NCBI GenBank assembly: GCA_041619555.1
Contig: JBFKDQ010000004.1
Location: forward strand, 46,408 to 110,407
From: Oceanococcus sp041619555
GTDB lineage: Bacteria > Pseudomonadota > Gammaproteobacteria > Nevskiales > Oceanococcaceae
DNA length: 64,000 bases
Direction: 5' to 3'
Positions 37,632 to 46,958 of the stretch are shown in pieces. The translations under genes and the position numbers were made by a program. The notes under the pieces are model-generated. The model was not told the origin of the DNA and searched no databases. It saw nothing but the letters and a program-made list of their open reading frames with translations. Each line of letters starts with the position of its first letter. Positions within the stretch are counted from its first letter, which is position 1.

Positions 37632-38377
37632 TACAGCTTGTATCCGCGATGCACGGCGACGATGCCGCCAGTCAGATTGTAATACTGCGTGCGCTCGAAC
37701 CCGGCCTCGTCCAGCATCCGCAGCAAGGTCGGCTGATCCGGATGCATGCGGATGGATTCGGCCAGATAGCGATAGCTTTCCGCATCATTGGCAATGGCCT
37801 GCCCCAGACGCGGCAGCACCTCGAAGGAATAGGTGTCATAGATTTTTGCCAGCACGGGATTGACCGGCTGGGAAAATTCCAGGATCAGCAAACGGCCGCC
37901 CGGCTTGAGCACCCGCCACATCGATGCCAGGGCCCGCGCCTTGTCACGCACGTTGCGCAAACCGAAACCAATGGTGATGCAGTCCATGCATTCGTCGACG
38001 AAAGGCAGGGCCTCGGCATCGGCCTGCACGAAGCGTACCTGTTCGGCACGACCCTCGTTGAGCATCCGATCGCGTCCCTGGGCCAGCATCGCGGCATTGT
38101 AATCCGCCATGACCATGCCGCCTCGCGGCCCCAGCCGGCGGCTCATTGCAGCGGCAAGATCGCCGCTGCCACAGGCCAGATCCAGGACCATCTCATTGCG
38201 CTGGACACAGGCCAGATCGACGGTAAAACGCTTCCACATCCGATGCACGCCCATGGACATCAGATCATTCATGATGTCGTAGCGACTGGCCACCGAATCA
38301 AACACCTGGGAAACCCGGGATGCCTTGTCCTCCCATTTGACTTCGCTATAGCCGAAGTGGGTGGTTTGTTCCTTCAT
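37631..38377 (-). CDS. ubiE: Ubiquinone/menaquinone C-methyltransferase UbiE
   Basis: SAM-dependent C-methylation of the quinone ring precursor. The 248-residue protein has motif I VLDLACGSGDLAAAM at about residues 64-78, then DAEALPFVDECMDCITIGFGLRNV and the C-terminal YYNLTGGIVAVHRGYK typical of UbiE. It shares one base with the ubiJ start. Confidence 0.97.
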   Translation of the reverse strand: MKEQTTHFGYSEVKWEDKASRVSQVFDSVASRYDIMNDLMSMGVHRMWKRFTVDLACVQRNEMVLDLACGSGDLAAAMSRRLGPRGGMVMADYNAAMLAQGRDRMLNEGRAEQVRFVQADAEALPFVDECMDCITIGFGLRNVRDKARALASMWRVLKPGGRLLILEFSQPVNPVLAKIYDTYSFEVLPRLGQAIANDAESYRYLAESIRMHPDQPTLLRMLDEAGFERTQYYNLTGGIVAVHRGYKL

Positions 38378-38432
38378 ATCGGGAATTCAATTGCTTGCGA
38401 ATCCGCAAGTGTAACCCGCGCGCCCTTGGCCG

Positions 38433-38840
38433 TTAGCGCTGCAAGGCATTTTTCGGCCGCAGCACAGCCAGCGGCACGATGTTCTCTTCAGCGGTGCGCG
38501 ACATGCCCTGCAACTCGAGCCGTTCGAGGTATCTGGCCCACAGAGCCTGCTGCTGCTGGCCGAACCGCTCGAAGGCGTCCCAGGCATATAGCCCGCTGTC
38601 ATGTCCGTCGGAGAAATGCAGCCGCACGGCATAGCGACCGACCGGCTCGATTCGCACGATGCGGACCTCGGATTTGCCGCCCAGCAGTTGCGGCTCGGCC
38701 AGGCCATGACCCTGCACCTCGGCCGAAGGTGAGAACACGCGCAGGAACTCGGCGCTGAAGCGATAGCTCCGGTCGGCGGCAAACTCCACCAGCAGGCTCT
38801 TGCCCTGCTCCTGCAGGCGCAGGGTCCGGGGCACGCTCAT
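38433..38840 (-). CDS. DUF971-domain protein
   Basis: 135-residue protein of the DUF971 / gamma-butyrobetaine-hydroxylase N-terminal-like family, an iron-sulfur-related small fold of unknown function when found alone. Recognisable parts are LLVEFAADRSYRFSAEFLRVFSPSAEV near the N terminus and VRLHFSDGHDSGLYAWDAFERFG near the middle. It lies between hslU and ubiE on the same strand, a common gammaproteobacterial arrangement. Confidence 0.85.
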   Translation of the reverse strand: MSVPRTLRLQEQGKSLLVEFAADRSYRFSAEFLRVFSPSAEVQGHGLAEPQLLGGKSEVRIVRIEPVGRYAVRLHFSDGHDSGLYAWDAFERFGQQQQALWARYLERLELQGMSRTAEENIVPLAVLRPKNALQR

Positions 38841-38906
38841 GCGCCGCCCTCGGTGCGCGCCTGCCGCCAGCCCATGGCCCGCGGCAGGCGGCGGACGCCC
38901 GCCGGG

Positions 38907-40250
38907 CTAGAGAATGTAACGCGAAAGGTCTTCATTGGCGGCCAGTCCGGCGAGTCGCTCGCTAACATACGCAGCATCAATCATCACCTCTTCGCCTTCG
39001 GAGTCCGGTCCCTGGAAGGACACCTCTTCGAGCAGGCGCTCAAGCAGGGTATGCAGTCTCCGCGCCCCGATGTTCTCCGTCTGGGCGTTGACCTCGGTAG
39101 CGATTTCCGCGATCCGCCTCACGCCATCGGCGGCGAACTGCAGGCGCACGCCTTCGGTGCCCAGCAGCGCCGAATACTGCGCGGTCAGGGCGAAATCCGG
39201 CTCGGTCAGAATGCGGGTGAAATCGTCCGCCGTCAGGGCATTGAGTTCGACCCGAATCGGCAGCCGTCCCTGCAGTTCCGGAATCAGATCGGAGGGCTTG
39301 GCCAGATGAAAAGCACCGGAGGCGATGAACAGGATATGGTCGGTGCGGACCGTACCGTACTTGGTCGTCACGGTGCAGCCTTCCACCAGCGGCAACAGAT
39401 CGCGCTGTACCCCTTCACGTGAGACGTCGCCACCGACCACGTCACCGCGCTTGCAAACCTTGTCGATCTCGTCGATGAAAACGATGCCGTTCTGCTCCAC
39501 CGCACGCATCGCGGCTGCGCGTATTTTCTCTTCGTCCAGCAGCTTGGCTGCCTCCTCATCGACCAGCAAACGCAGCGCATCCTTGACCTTGAGCTTGCGA
39601 TGCCGCGCCCGCTGCTGCCCCATGTTCTGGAACAGATTCTGGATCTGACTGGTCATCTCCTCCATGCCGGGCGGGCCCATGATCTCGACCCCAACCGGTC
39701 GGCTGGCGACTTCCAGCTCCACCTCCCGCTCATCCAGCTGGCCTTCACGCAGCTTCTTGCGGAAGATCTGCCGGGTGCTGTCCTGCTCCTGGGCTTTCTG
39801 GCTGTCCGGCTCGGCGCTCTGTGCCCGCGGCAGCAGCACGTCGAGCACGCGCTCTTCGGCTGCCAGTTCGGCCCGCGGCCGGGCCTTGGCCATTTCCTGC
39901 TCCCGCACCAGCTTGACCGCGGTATCCGCCAGTTCCTTGATGATGGAATCGACTTCCCGGCCGACATAACCCACCTCGGTAAACTTGGTCGCCTCCACCT
40001 TGATGAACGGCGCATTGGCCAGGCGCGCCAGGCGCCGGGCGATTTCCGTCTTGCCCACGCCGGTCGGCCCGATCATCAGGATGTTTTTGGGCGTGATCTC
40101 ATTGGCCAGTTCCGGCTCCAGTTGCTGTCGCCGCCAGCGATTGCGCAGCGCCACCGCCACCGCCCGCTTGGCGTCGGCCTGGCCGATAATGTGCTTGTCC
40201 AGCTCCTGCACGATCTCACGCGGTGTCATCATCGAATCGGCGACGCTCAT
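38907..40250 (-). CDS. hslU: ATP-dependent protease ATPase subunit HslU (ClpY)
   Basis: AAA+ unfoldase of the HslUV protease. The 447-residue protein has TPREIVQELDKHIIGQADAKRAVAVALRNRWRR, Walker A GPTGVGKTE, the pore loop GYVGREV, Walker B IVFIDEIDK, and the C-terminal SRYIL tail that docks into HslV. The intermediate (I) domain is present between Walker A and B. It overlaps hslV by 4 nt. Confidence 0.97.
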   Translation of the reverse strand: MSVADSMMTPREIVQELDKHIIGQADAKRAVAVALRNRWRRQQLEPELANEITPKNILMIGPTGVGKTEIARRLARLANAPFIKVEATKFTEVGYVGREVDSIIKELADTAVKLVREQEMAKARPRAELAAEERVLDVLLPRAQSAEPDSQKAQEQDSTRQIFRKKLREGQLDEREVELEVASRPVGVEIMGPPGMEEMTSQIQNLFQNMGQQRARHRKLKVKDALRLLVDEEAAKLLDEEKIRAAAMRAVEQNGIVFIDEIDKVCKRGDVVGGDVSREGVQRDLLPLVEGCTVTTKYGTVRTDHILFIASGAFHLAKPSDLIPELQGRLPIRVELNALTADDFTRILTEPDFALTAQYSALLGTEGVRLQFAADGVRRIAEIATEVNAQTENIGARRLHTLLERLLEEVSFQGPDSEGEEVMIDAAYVSERLAGLAANEDLSRYIL

Positions 40251-40792
40251 GACGGGATCTCCAGGGTTTCCACGGTCAGCTGATGGTTGGTATAAATACA
40301 GATGTCACCGGCGATGCTCAGCGCCTCGCGCACGATCTCCTCGGCGGACAGCTGCGAATGCCGACACAGCGCCAGCGCCGCAGACTGGGCGAAGCTGCCA
40401 CCACTGCCAATGGCCATGACCTCGGTTTCCGGCTCCATCACGTCACCGGTGCCGGAAATCATCAGCGTCGCCTCCCGATCGGCGACGATCAGCATCGCCT
40501 CAAGACGCCGCAGAGCCCGATCGGTGCGCCAGTCCTTGGCCATGTCGACGGCCGCACGCACGAGATTGCCGCTATGGGTTTCGAGCTTGCCTTCGAATCT
40601 TTCGAACAAGGTGAAAGCATCCGCCGTACCACCGGCAAATCCTGCCAGCACCTTGTCGTGGTACAGGCGACGGACTTTGCGGGCATTGCCCTTGATCAGC
40701 GTATTGCCCAGCGTGACCTGACCATCGCCGCCCAGTGAAACCTGATTGCCACGGCGTACGCTGCAGATGGTGGTCCCTCGGAACTGCTCCAC
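40247..40792 (-). CDS. hslV: ATP-dependent protease peptidase subunit HslV (ClpQ)
   Basis: Threonine protease of the HslUV complex. The 181-residue protein begins MEQFRG before the TTICSVRR motif. The catalytic Thr is therefore probably residue 7, exposed by removal of a six-residue propeptide rather than by simple Met removal as in E. coli. GDGQVTLGNTLIKGNARKVRRL and GSGGSFAQSAALAL are conserved. Confidence 0.96.
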   Translation of the reverse strand: MEQFRGTTICSVRRGNQVSLGGDGQVTLGNTLIKGNARKVRRLYHDKVLAGFAGGTADAFTLFERFEGKLETHSGNLVRAAVDMAKDWRTDRALRRLEAMLIVADREATLMISGTGDVMEPETEVMAIGSGGSFAQSAALALCRHSQLSAEEIVREALSIAGDICIYTNHQLTVETLEIPS

Positions 40793-40846
40793 ATCGACTT
40801 CCTGTATGCGCTAAAGAGCCTAGATATAAGGGCTGATCCGCACGGT

Positions 40847-41779
40847 TCAAGGTTTGCGTCGCGCGCGCGGATGAGCGGCATCATAAACCTGGGCCAGATG
40901 CTGGAAATCCAGCCGGGTGTAAATCTGTGTAGTGCTCAGGCTCGCATGGCCGAGAAGTTCCTGCACGCCCCGCAGATCCGCGCCGGACTGCAACAGATGG
41001 CTGGCAAAGGAATGACGCAGCATGTGCGGATGCAAGCCCTGCCCCAGCCCCAGTTTCCGTGCCCAATGCGCGACCCGCGCTTCAACCGCCCTTGCTCCCA
41101 GGCGCCCCCCGCGACGGCTGACGAACAGCGCCGGCTCATCGGCGGCGGCGAGCTCGGGCCGATGCCGTAACCAGTCCAGCACCGCCTCGCGCGCCACCTG
41201 CCCCACCGCGATCATGCGATCCTTGCCTCCCTTGCCACGCACCATCAACTGGGGCGCGGCCTGGGCCAGCGCAGCCTGCAGCGGCGCGCGGTCCAGCGCG
41301 ACCAGTTCGGCCAGCCGCAGTCCGGTCGAATAGAACAGCTCGAGAATGGCGCGGTCACGCAGCGCCAGCACCTCGTCACGTGGCATGTGCTGCAACAGAC
41401 GGAACAAGGGATCGACTTCCAGCGCTTTAGGCAGCACGCGGTCGCGCTTCGGCCCGCGCACCGCGGCCGCGGGATTGGCATCCAGATCACCCTGGCGAAC
41501 GAGGTAGTCGAAAAACGAGCGGACCGCCGAGAGCTTGCGTTGCAGCGAACTGGCCGCCTGCCCCTTACGATGCGCGCGGGCCAGCCATTGCCGGACGTTG
41601 GCATCGCGCAACTGCGCCAGTTCTACCTCAGGCGCCAGTTCGGCACAGGCGCTGCTGAACTCTCGCAGATCATCCGCGTAGGCGCGCAGCGTGCGTGGCG
41701 AGTAGCGCCGTTCATGGCGCAGATACGCCAGCCAGCGCTCAATGCTCTCCTGCACCGTGAAAGCGCAAGGCGGCTGCAC
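40847..41779 (-). CDS. xerC: Tyrosine recombinase XerC
   Basis: Site-specific recombinase resolving chromosome dimers at dif with XerD. The N-terminal SAM-like core-binding domain (residues about 10-95) is followed by the catalytic domain with R in STGLRLAELVAL, K in RGKGGKDRMI, HMLRHSFASHLL, LGHASLSTTQIYTRL and the nucleophile tyrosine. With ATG at 41779 it overlaps the DUF484 gene by 41 nt; a GTG at 41755 is an alternative. The 310-residue size and the dapF-DUF484-xerC context favour XerC. Confidence 0.94.
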   Translation of the reverse strand: MQPPCAFTVQESIERWLAYLRHERRYSPRTLRAYADDLREFSSACAELAPEVELAQLRDANVRQWLARAHRKGQAASSLQRKLSAVRSFFDYLVRQGDLDANPAAAVRGPKRDRVLPKALEVDPLFRLLQHMPRDEVLALRDRAILELFYSTGLRLAELVALDRAPLQAALAQAAPQLMVRGKGGKDRMIAVGQVAREAVLDWLRHRPELAAADEPALFVSRRGGRLGARAVEARVAHWARKLGLGQGLHPHMLRHSFASHLLQSGADLRGVQELLGHASLSTTQIYTRLDFQHLAQVYDAAHPRARRKP

Positions 41780-42437
41780 ACAGGCTGGCCGTCATTTCGA
41801 GGAATAAATGCCCCATCTCGGGCCTGAAACGCTCGCGATCGGTACTCGCCAGCGCCAGCACGCCAAGGCAGTCACTGCGATCCAGCGGCACCAGCGCCAC
41901 CGAGCCCAGTTCGGGATGCGCCCTGAACAGCAGTTCGCGCAGATCCGCATCGATCACATCGCAAACAACTCGCCCCTGGCGAAAGAAATCCTTCAGCTGT
42001 TGTGGCAGATCGTCCTTGTCGAGAGGCAGGCATCCCGCCTCCAGCAATTCCTCGCCGGCGACAAACAGACCAAGGCACACGGCCTCGACATCGAATTCCT
42101 GCCGCAAGCTCGCGCTCAATCCGGCAACGACGCTGGCCAGGCTGTCGGCCTTGATCAGGTCGGCCGCCAGGCGATTCATGCCCTTGACCCGCGCCTCGTT
42201 GTCTCGCGCGGTGCGCAGCAGGCCATCCAGGCGTTCGCCGAGCTGCGCATTCTTGTCGCGCAAGACCCTCACCTGCCGCTCGATCAGCGACACCGCAGCA
42301 CCACTGCCATGGCGCACCGGCATCTGTTCGAGCAATTCGGCATGCCGCAGGAAAAACTCCGGATTCCTTTGCAGGTAGGCCAGAACCTCGCTCTCTTCGA
42401 CAGACTCCGGCGTCGGCAATGCGTCCGCTCGCGTCAT
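41739..42437 (-). CDS. DUF484 family protein (GAF-like)
   Basis: 232-residue protein of unknown function regularly encoded between dapF and xerC. It has an N-terminal helical part (VLAYLQRNPEFFLRHAELLEQMPV), a coiled coil around residues 55-85, and a GAF-like domain in the second half (VEAVCLGLFVAGEE; CLGVLALASTDRERF). It overlaps dapF by 4 nt. Confidence 0.9.
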   Translation of the reverse strand: MTRADALPTPESVEESEVLAYLQRNPEFFLRHAELLEQMPVRHGSGAAVSLIERQVRVLRDKNAQLGERLDGLLRTARDNEARVKGMNRLAADLIKADSLASVVAGLSASLRQEFDVEAVCLGLFVAGEELLEAGCLPLDKDDLPQQLKDFFRQGRVVCDVIDADLRELLFRAHPELGSVALVPLDRSDCLGVLALASTDRERFRPEMGHLFLEMTASLCAAALRFHGAGEH

Positions 42438-43261
42438 AGTGTCATCTCTCCTTCAAAAACCCAGTCTGCCGGCCCTTCGAGAAAGATCGGCTGATTTTCC
42501 ACCCAGTTCACGCGCAGGCGACCGCCGGGCAAATCGACATTGACGGACGAGTCAATTTCCCCCCAGCGCCGCATCAGGACAGCGGCCGCACAGGCGCCGC
42601 TGCCGCAGGCCGGCGTTTCCCCCACCCCGCGCTCGTAGACCCGCAGACGCAGATGCGCCTCATCCAGCTTTTGCACGAAACCAACATTCACCCCTTGCGG
42701 AAAATCCGCATGCCGCATCAACTGCGCGCCCCATCGTTCCACTGCGGCGGTCTCGACATCCTCCACCCGGATCACGAAATGGGGATTGCCGACATTGACC
42801 GCGCCGCCGGAAATCTCGCCGAAATCCGATGCGATCAGGTAGGTCGATGCCTCCTCCGCCCGCCGCAGCGGAATCCCGGCCGGCGCGAAAACCGGCGCCG
42901 CCAATTCGGCGCTGACCCAGCCTCCGGACCGCAATTCCAGTCGCATCCGCGTAGTCTGCGTCGCCACGATGAGACTGCGTGCCGAGCTCAGGCCGCGGCG
43001 CTCGACAAAGCGGGCCAGACAGCGTGCACCGTTGCCGCATTGTCCCACCTCCGAACCATCGGCATTGAAAATGCGATAGCCGAAATCCGCCGCAGACGTC
43101 GGCGCCGGATCCACCACGAGAATTTGATCGCAACCAATGCCAAGCCGACGATCCGCAATCCGACGGCACTGCTCGGGACTCAGGACCAGCGCCTGAGTCA
43201 CCCCGTCGAGCACGACGAAATCGTTGCCCAGGGCCTGCATCTTGGCGAATTTCAGTTGCAT
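42434..43261 (-). CDS. dapF: Diaminopimelate epimerase DapF
   Basis: Converts LL- to meso-diaminopimelate for lysine and for MurE. With the ATG at 43261 (MQLKFAKMQALGNDFVV) it has 275 residues, the normal length. Both catalytic cysteines are present, in GQCGNGARC and ACGSGACAAAV. An in-frame ATG ten codons upstream is less likely. No lysA or lptM lies beside it, unlike many relatives. Confidence 0.96.
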   Translation of the reverse strand: MQLKFAKMQALGNDFVVLDGVTQALVLSPEQCRRIADRRLGIGCDQILVVDPAPTSAADFGYRIFNADGSEVGQCGNGARCLARFVERRGLSSARSLIVATQTTRMRLELRSGGWVSAELAAPVFAPAGIPLRRAEEASTYLIASDFGEISGGAVNVGNPHFVIRVEDVETAAVERWGAQLMRHADFPQGVNVGFVQKLDEAHLRLRVYERGVGETPACGSGACAAAVLMRRWGEIDSSVNVDLPGGRLRVNWVENQPIFLEGPADWVFEGEMTL

Positions 43262-43384
43262 CCTGCTCGGCTTGGCATAATGGCCAGACATTTTCGCATG
43301 AATGGCCCGTCTTGTTCCCCATGATCGTGATTGCCGGCATCAGGCACGCTACCGCATCGACCTGAAGTGAGCGATCCGCCCGCC

Positions 43385-43846
43385 ATGAAACCCGCCGTCA
43401 TCCGATGGGACACGGCCGCCCAGCGCAAGGTCCGCAGCGTTCTCGCAGACTACGGCCTGCAAATCGAAGAGGTGCCGACGCAACAGTCGATTCCCGGCAG
43501 CTACTGGGGCGACGACGAGGCCGGCCTGATCGGCTCCACCGTCTATGTGCGTGCGGACACGCCGCTGCATTCAATCTTGCACGAAGCCTGTCATGCCATC
43601 TGCATGGGCGCGCAGCGACGTCGCACGCTGCATACCGACGCCGGCGGCGACGACGCGGAAGAAAATGCGGTGTGCTACCTGCAAATCCTGCTGGCCGGAA
43701 AGATTCCAGATTTCGGCCAGACGCGCTGCTGCCAGGACATGGATGCCTGGGGCTACAGCTTCCGCCTGGGCAGTGCCGAATGCTGGTTTCATCGGGACGC
43801 CGAAGACGCGCGAAGCTGGCTTGCCGCGCGCGCGCTGCCACGGTAA
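43385..43846 (+). CDS. HExxH-motif protein of unknown function
   Basis: 153 residues starting at the ATG at 43385, with a possible N-terminal extension to 43331. The only strong motif is HEACH at residues 66-70 followed by DAEENAVCYLQ 23 residues later. That spacing is like zinc metallopeptidase-like folds in which a downstream glutamate is the third ligand (ImmA/IrrE-like arrangement). No signal peptide is seen. It stands alone, divergent from dapF and convergent with the gor-like gene. Metallopeptidase activity is an inference from one motif. Confidence 0.75.
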   Translation: MKPAVIRWDTAAQRKVRSVLADYGLQIEEVPTQQSIPGSYWGDDEAGLIGSTVYVRADTPLHSILHEACHAICMGAQRRRTLHTDAGGDDAEENAVCYLQILLAGKIPDFGQTRCCQDMDAWGYSFRLGSAECWFHRDAEDARSWLAARALPR

Positions 43847-43872
43847 GCGCACTCGCGACGTGGCACCGACGC

Positions 43873-45213
43873 CTAGCGCAAGGTCACGAGTTCCTCCGCG
43901 GCGCTGGGGTGAATCGCGATGCAGGCATCGAAATGCGACTTGCAGGCGCCCATGCCCATCGCCACGGCGAATCCCTGCATCATCTCGTCGGCACCGGGAC
44001 CGATGCTGTGCAGGCCGACCACCCGCTCCTCCGGCCCGACACAAACCATCTTCACCGCGCTGCTCAGCTTATGCTCCAGCAAGGCAAAGTACAGCGCCCG
44101 AAATTCACCGGCATAGACCTTGACCGCATCGCCATGGCGCGCCCTGGCCTCCACCTCGCTCAGCCCGATCGTGCCGATCGGCGGATGCGAGAACACCACG
44201 GTCGGCACCAGTTCCTGCTGCAGCCGCGCCTGCGGTCGTGCGCCGAACAGCCGGTCTGCCAGGGCACGACCGGCCTTGACCGCCACCGGCGTCAGGGCTG
44301 GCGCCGCGGTCACATCGCCCACCGCAAAGATATTGGACCGACTCGTCGCCTGCCACTGATCGACCTGGATATGCCCATGGTTGTCCAACCCCACGCCGGC
44401 ATGTTCCAGTCCCAGGTCATGCAGCCTGGGCCTTCTGCCGATGGCCCAGATCACCGCGTCGGTCTGCAAGCGCCCGGCATGGAGCTCAAGTTCAAGACCG
44501 GCCGAGCCCGGCCTCAGCGCCACCGCGTGCTCGTGCACATGCAGCGTGATCCCCTGGGCGCGCATCGCATCCATCAGGCTCAGGCCAAGCAAGTCATCGA
44601 AATGGCGCAATACCCGATCGCGGCGCAGCACCAGATCAACTTCGGAACCCAGCGCGCGCAGCACGCCGGCCAGCTCCACCGCGATGTAACCACTGCCTAC
44701 GATGACCACGCGTTGCGGCCGTTCGTCCAGGGCGAAAAACCCATCCGAAGTCATCCCCAACTCGCCGCCGGGAAGATCCGGCACCAGCGGCTCACCACCG
44801 GTGGCCACGAGGATCTTGTCCGCATAGATGCGATCATTGCCGACCGCCACCGTGTGCGCATCGACAAAACGCCCCCGGCCATGGAAGATCCGGACCTCAT
44901 CGGATTCCAGGTTCTTCTGATAGATCCCGTTGAGGCGCCGCAAATAGGCCTCCCGCCCGGTCGCCAGCCGGCGCCAGTCATGCCGGATCTCCACAGGATC
45001 GAAGCCGTAGCCCGGCGCATCTGCCAGGGCGTGAGCCAGTTGCCCCGCATGCCACATCAGTTTTTTCGGCACACAGCCGACGTTCACGCAGGTGCCACCC
45101 AGGCGACCTGACTCGATCAGCGCGACCCGCGCGCCATGCTGCGCGGCCCGGCGGGCACTGGCGATCCCCCCGCTGCCGCCGCCGATGACGAGGTAATCAA
45201 ATTCGGCCTTCAT
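43873..45213 (-). CDS. gor: Glutathione-disulfide reductase family flavoenzyme
   Basis: NADPH-dependent FAD enzyme of the pyridine nucleotide-disulfide reductase family. The ATG at 45213 (MKAEFDYLVIGGGSGG) gives 446 residues. The redox-active pair is C42/C47 in GGTCVNVGCVPKK, the hallmark of glutathione reductase rather than lipoamide dehydrogenase. The C-terminal dimer domain has IHPSAAEELVTLR. The second Rossmann motif VIVGSGYIAVELAGVL lies near residue 170. Confidence 0.9.
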   Translation of the reverse strand: MKAEFDYLVIGGGSGGIASARRAAQHGARVALIESGRLGGTCVNVGCVPKKLMWHAGQLAHALADAPGYGFDPVEIRHDWRRLATGREAYLRRLNGIYQKNLESDEVRIFHGRGRFVDAHTVAVGNDRIYADKILVATGGEPLVPDLPGGELGMTSDGFFALDERPQRVVIVGSGYIAVELAGVLRALGSEVDLVLRRDRVLRHFDDLLGLSLMDAMRAQGITLHVHEHAVALRPGSAGLELELHAGRLQTDAVIWAIGRRPRLHDLGLEHAGVGLDNHGHIQVDQWQATSRSNIFAVGDVTAAPALTPVAVKAGRALADRLFGARPQARLQQELVPTVVFSHPPIGTIGLSEVEARARHGDAVKVYAGEFRALYFALLEHKLSSAVKMVCVGPEERVVGLHSIGPGADEMMQGFAVAMGMGACKSHFDACIAIHPSAAEELVTLR

Positions 45214-45275
45214 AGTTAAGCCTCCCGGAAAGACAATGCTAGTATTCGAGGCTGTGATCGTAGAGGAAAACAGAG

Positions 45276-45866
45276 ATGGGTGATGCCGCCGCCAGCAATG
45301 TGTCGACATTCGTTTTCTGGGGCCTGATTGGCGCGGGAATCCTTTACGCCATTGTCATCTACAACAATCTCGTCAGCCTCAAGCATGCGGTGACCAAATC
45401 CTGGAGCAACATCGATGTACTGCTCAAGCAACGGCACGACGAACTGCCCAAGCTTGTCGAAACCTGCAAACAGTACAAAGATTTCGAACAGGAAACCCTG
45501 GAAAAAGTGATGCAGGCCCGGGCCGCCGCTCAGAGCGCACGGCAGGCTGGCGATGTGGCCGGTGTCGGCAAGGCCGAATCCGCGATGCGTCTGGGTCTGG
45601 GCAATCTGTTTGCGGTGGCCGAGGCCTATCCCGAACTCAAGGCCAATCAGTCCTTTCAGCAATTGCAGGCGCGGATTACCGGACTCGAAAACTCGATCGC
45701 CGACCGGCGCGAGTTCTACAACGACTCCGTCAATGCGAACAATGTCCGGATCGAGCAGTTCCCGGATCTTTTGATCGCGCGCATCATGAACTTCAAACCC
45801 GCTCAGTTGCTGGAATTCTCCGACAGCGAAACCGCCGACGTCGACATCCGCTCGCTGTTTGCCTGA
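45276..45866 (+). CDS. lemA: LemA family protein
   Basis: Membrane-anchored helical-bundle protein of unclear function. The 196-residue sequence has an N-terminal membrane helix (about residues 11-31) and the LemA core (YNNLVSLKHAVTKSWSNIDVLLKQRHDELPKLVE; YPELKANQSFQQLQARITGLENSIADRREFYND). A GAGG lies 9 nt before the ATG. It is followed closely by a GIDE-domain gene, a pairing seen in other bacteria. Confidence 0.93.
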   Translation: MGDAAASNVSTFVFWGLIGAGILYAIVIYNNLVSLKHAVTKSWSNIDVLLKQRHDELPKLVETCKQYKDFEQETLEKVMQARAAAQSARQAGDVAGVGKAESAMRLGLGNLFAVAEAYPELKANQSFQQLQARITGLENSIADRREFYNDSVNANNVRIEQFPDLLIARIMNFKPAQLLEFSDSETADVDIRSLFA

Positions 45867-45908
45867 GTTGCGCGACCGCGCGATTCCAGCCTCGTTCCAA
45901 CATCCGGC

Positions 45909-46841
45909 ATGCTGAATCAGGCGGCCATGATCGACTGGGTGCAGCACCTGGGGCAAGGCGAGTTTCTGGCCCTGTGCATCGTATCGATCGGGCTCAGCCT
46001 GGCCGGCGCCACAGGCTGTCTGATTTGCCTGGGCCGCGCCCGGACCATGGAGGACACACCGACCTCGCGCATTCGTTCCGCCGCCCAGGGCCCGGTGGAG
46101 CTGGAAGGCATCGCCGATCTCCTGCCGGGCGAACCGGTGCTGTCGCCACTGAGCCGACAGCCCTGTGCCTGGTGGGAATATTCCATCGAGAAAAAGGAAA
46201 CCACCTATAGCAATGGCCGCAGCAGCAGTCGCTGGCGCACGCTTGAACAGGGCATCAGCGACGAAATGTTCCAGCTCACGGACGATACCGGCCAGTGCAT
46301 CGTCGACCCCGAGGGCGCCAGCGTCATCCCCGACCAGAAACGGGTCTGGCATGGCCGCAGCCGCTGGCCGACCGAGGTGCCACGTGCCAGCGCCTGGATC
46401 GGATTCGGTCAGTTCCGCTACCGCGAAAGATTGATCACACCAGGCAGCGCGCTCTACGCGATGGGCTGGTTCCGCACTGAAGGCGGCCTCGGCACGGCCT
46501 TAGACCTGCAAGCCGAAACCCGCGAACTGCTGGCCAGTTGGAAGCAGGACCAGGCCGCCTTGCTGCGGGAATTCGACGCCAATGGCGATGGCCAGATTGA
46601 TCTGCAGGAATGGGAAAACGTCCGCCGCAAGGCAATGCAGGAAGTGCAGGCCAGGCAATTGCAACAGGCCATCGAACCCGATCTGCACGTGCTCTGCCGG
46701 CCGCCACGGCGCGAGAAGTTCATTCTGTCCACCCTGCCACAGGAACACCTGATCAAACGCTCGCGCCGGTTTGCCGCCCTGGGCCTGGCCTTGTTCCTGG
46801 CCGCGGGCAGCCTTGGCGTCTGGGTGCTGAGCGTTCGCTGA
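45909..46841 (+). CDS. GIDE-domain membrane protein with an EF-hand
   Basis: 310-residue protein with an N-terminal membrane helix (about residues 20-42), a GIDE-like domain (residues about 55-195, with GPVELEGIADLLPGEPVLSPLSRQPCAWWEY and the RYRERLITPGSALYAMGWF segment), and a C-terminal membrane helix (about 287-307). GIDE domains occur in eukaryotic MUL1-type E3 ligases and in bacterial LemA partners; no RING finger is present here. Residues 223-234 form a canonical EF-hand loop, DANGDGQIDLQE, suggesting Ca2+ binding. Confidence 0.8.
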   Translation: MLNQAAMIDWVQHLGQGEFLALCIVSIGLSLAGATGCLICLGRARTMEDTPTSRIRSAAQGPVELEGIADLLPGEPVLSPLSRQPCAWWEYSIEKKETTYSNGRSSSRWRTLEQGISDEMFQLTDDTGQCIVDPEGASVIPDQKRVWHGRSRWPTEVPRASAWIGFGQFRYRERLITPGSALYAMGWFRTEGGLGTALDLQAETRELLASWKQDQAALLREFDANGDGQIDLQEWENVRRKAMQEVQARQLQQAIEPDLHVLCRPPRREKFILSTLPQEHLIKRSRRFAALGLALFLAAGSLGVWVLSVR

Positions 46842-46958
46842 ACTCGTCCTGAGGCGCGCGGCACGCTGCTGTCGACCAGGGCGCGAAGCACTACACTATG
46901 CCCCCAACTGCCGCCGCCCGGCCTGAGCCCGGGCGCCACACTGCCGACGGAGCAGAAC

